NCBI GenBank assembly: GCA_035541995.1
Contig: DATKMG010000812.1
Location: 1 to 7,830, forward strand
Length of the DNA: 7,830 bases
Origin: DATKMG01 sp035541995
GTDB taxonomy: Bacteria; Acidobacteriota; Terriglobia; Versatilivoradales; Versatilivoraceae
Direction: 5' to 3'
Shown in pieces: positions 6,277 to 7,830 of the stretch. The position numbers and the translations under genes are program-made. The notes under the pieces were generated by a model. It worked only from the letters and a program-made list of their open reading frames with translations, made no database searches and was not told the origin of the DNA. Position 1 is the first letter of the stretch. Each line of letters begins with the position of its first letter.

Positions 6277-7572
6277 AAAATCAAACTTGCATTTGGGCAA
6301 AGCGGGCTGCCTGTTGAGTTTTGCGACCAACGAGTGGATTTGATCGAGCCCTGTTTTCTTGACGGGCTAGCCGATGAGACAGAAGCAGTCCGGCATGCGC
6401 TAGTTCATCCGATCGCCAGTGCCCCTCTTCGTGAAATCGCACTTGGAACTGATTCGGTGGCCATCATTTTTTCGGACCGCACACGTCCCATGCCCAGCGA
6501 TCGAGTCCTCCCAGCAATCCTTTCAGAACTCGATCAAGTCCCTCGCGAAAGAATCACGCTGATCAATGCCCTGGGGACGCATCGCCCAAACACTCCCCAA
6601 GAGTTGGAAGCCATGTTGGGACGCAACATTCTTGCCAATTACAGGGTAGTTCAACACAACCCTCAGGATCGAAACAGCATGATTTACCTCGGCAAGAGCC
6701 GCTTTGGCAACGAGGTCCGGGTCAATCGTGAATTCTTTCAAGCAAAAGTCAAAATTCTTACGGGCTTCATCGAACCACACTTCTTCGCAGGGTTTTCGGG
6801 TGGCCCCAAATCCGTACTATTGGGTGTAGCCGCCTTCGATAGTATCCTGAGGAATCATTCGGCTTCAATGATCGACAACCCCAACTCCACCTGGGGAATA
6901 CTGGAAGGTAACCCAATCCAGGAGGAAATGAGAGAAGTTGCGGAATTGGTGAAACCGGACTTCTTGGTAAACGTCACCCTTAATAAGGACCGTGCTATCA
7001 CAGGAGTGTTCGCCGGGGACTGGAAAGCCGCACATGCCGCGGGCTGCGCCTTTATTAAGGAATCGGTAATGAGACCGGTCGAAAAGCCTTACGACGTGGT
7101 GGTCACAACCAATTCAGGCTTTCCTTTGGACTTAAATCTATACCAGACAGTAAAGGGCATATCGGCTGCTGCCAGGATTGTGAAAGAAGGGGGTGCCATT
7201 GTTGTGGCCTCGGAATGCTCTGATGGTGTTCCAGAGCATGGCAACTTTCGCGAGTTGCTTCGAGCCAGGAAAAGCCCACAAGAGCTTCTGGAAATGATCC
7301 GGAGCTTTAAAGAGACGGTTCATGATCAGTGGCAGGTTCAAATCTTGGCTAAGATCTTGATGAAGTCTCGTGTTTATCTTTTTTCAACACTGGGAGCGGA
7401 GGAAGTCAGAGCCGCTCATTTGATTCCGACTCGCGACATTTCAATCGCGCTTCGACAGCTCCTGGATGAATGGGGCAGGCGACGTGATAGAAGAGACTGC
7501 GACGAATTTCGCGTCGCGGTCATGCCTGAAGGGCCCCAGACTGTCCCTTACTTCTTGGGTACTGCCGGTTGA
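6274..7572 (+). CDS. LarA-family (DUF2088) nickel-pincer racemase/epimerase homologue
   Basis: The 432-residue cytoplasmic protein matches lactate racemase LarA in length and motifs. In LarA of Lactobacillus plantarum the nickel-pincer nucleotide is covalently held by Lys184, with His200 as nickel ligand and His108/His174 as acid/base pair. Here the equivalents sit at a constant shift of 5: His103 (GTHRP), His169 (EPHFFAGFSGG), Lys179 (GGPKS) and His195 (RNHS). Asp68-Arg69 (SDRTRP) correspond to Asp72-Arg73, and PLDLNLYQTVKG (284-295) is the conserved C-terminal-domain motif. The catalytic and cofactor residues are therefore all present. LarA homologues racemise or epimerise various 2-hydroxyacids, so the substrate need not be lactate. 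The cofactor makers LarB, LarC and LarE are not in this window; they must lie elsewhere if the enzyme is active. The gene starts with GTG behind a strong ribosome binding site and ends 6 bases from the stop of the convergent GGDEF gene. Confidence 0.9.
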   Translation: MKIKLAFGQSGLPVEFCDQRVDLIEPCFLDGLADETEAVRHALVHPIASAPLREIALGTDSVAIIFSDRTRPMPSDRVLPAILSELDQVPRERITLINALGTHRPNTPQELEAMLGRNILANYRVVQHNPQDRNSMIYLGKSRFGNEVRVNREFFQAKVKILTGFIEPHFFAGFSGGPKSVLLGVAAFDSILRNHSASMIDNPNSTWGILEGNPIQEEMREVAELVKPDFLVNVTLNKDRAITGVFAGDWKAAHAAGCAFIKESVMRPVEKPYDVVVTTNSGFPLDLNLYQTVKGISAAARIVKEGGAIVVASECSDGVPEHGNFRELLRARKSPQELLEMIRSFKETVHDQWQVQILAKILMKSRVYLFSTLGAEEVRAAHLIPTRDISIALRQLLDEWGRRRDRRDCDEFRVAVMPEGPQTVPYFLGTAG

Positions 7573-7578
7573 TGGCCT

Positions 7579-7830
7579 TCAAGCGGTCTTCGCAACCAGA
7601 GCGGTTTCTGACACGACGCAATTCTTTCCCGCATGTTTAGCCAGGTAGAGTGACTGGTCAGCTCGTCGCACGAGACTTTCCGGGGTGTCATCCTCCCGAA
7701 AGACACTTACCCCGCAACTCAATGAAATTCGTAGGTAGAATTCGGTTTTGTCGATCGAGCACTGGTACGTAGGCTTAGAGAGGTCTTTACAGAGTCGCTC
7801 CAGGCGTTTCTGGGCTTTGTCCAGTGATGG
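7579..7830 (-). CDS. C-terminal end of a GGDEF-domain protein (5' part beyond window)
   Basis: An open frame enters from the right edge and stops at TGA (7581-7579), giving the last 83 residues. It shows the closing part of a GGDEF domain: the beta-strand motif SLSCGVSVF (usual form S-x-G-x-A/S), then an acidic turn and the helix LVRRADQSLYLAKHAGKN (53-70), a hallmark of diguanylate cyclases, followed by a short tail of about 13 residues. The GG(D/E)EF active-site loop, the inhibitory site and any sensor domain lie outside the window, so cyclase activity cannot be judged. If active, it would make cyclic di-GMP from two GTP. The domain is at the very C-terminus, as is usual for response-regulator or sensor-linked cyclases. 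Confidence 0.88.
   Translation of the reverse strand, partial: PSLDKAQKRLERLCKDLSKPTYQCSIDKTEFYLRISLSCGVSVFREDDTPESLVRRADQSLYLAKHAGKNCVVSETALVAKTA

Noticed and set aside
7466..7648. 60-codon plus-strand open frame spanning the 3' end of the larA-like gene
   Set aside because: It overlaps the conserved end of the LarA homologue and runs antisense to the GGDEF gene. It has no sign of coding function.

Overview
The window looks like a chromosomal stretch of a free-living Gram-negative-type bacterium. Base composition is moderate, with no extreme GC or AT bias. The gene mix suggests Acidobacteriota or a related soil phylum: a secreted TPR protein with an AQA-type signal-peptide end, a very large CPBP intramembrane protease with extracytoplasmic domains, a LarA-family protein and a GGDEF protein. 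This placement is an inference from gene style, not from a marker gene. I see no mobile element, CRISPR array, tRNA or rRNA.

Layout from left to right: (1) the N-terminal 258 codons of an exported TPR protein on the minus strand, running off the left edge; (2) a 276-base spacer holding the divergent starts of that gene and of alaX; (3) a 408-residue trans-editing alanyl-tRNA deacylase (AlaX-L type) on the plus strand; (4) an 86-base convergent gap; (5) a two-gene minus-strand operon, with a 90-residue zinc-ribbon protein followed 26 bases later by a 1137-residue membrane protein of the CPBP (CAAX protease/bacteriocin-processing) superfamily; (6) a divergent promoter region; (7) a LarA-like (DUF2088) protein on the plus strand with a GTG start and a strong ribosome binding site; (8) after only 6 bases, the convergent 3' end of a GGDEF (diguanylate cyclase) gene on the minus strand, running off the right edge.

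The most notable object is the 1137-residue protein. It is an internal tandem duplication of a whole module: one membrane anchor, an extracytoplasmic domain of about 200 residues, then a multi-span membrane domain. The first copy keeps the CPBP catalytic motifs (EExxxR, a histidine motif, HxxxD). The second copy aligns with it without gaps through the segment leading into motif 1, but has Tyr-Ser in place of the Glu-Glu pair and Gly in place of the Arg, so it looks like a fused pseudoprotease. The zinc-ribbon protein upstream is probably co-transcribed with it. The other genes are housekeeping or metabolic and show no common pathway. I did not find a complete new defence or mobile system here.
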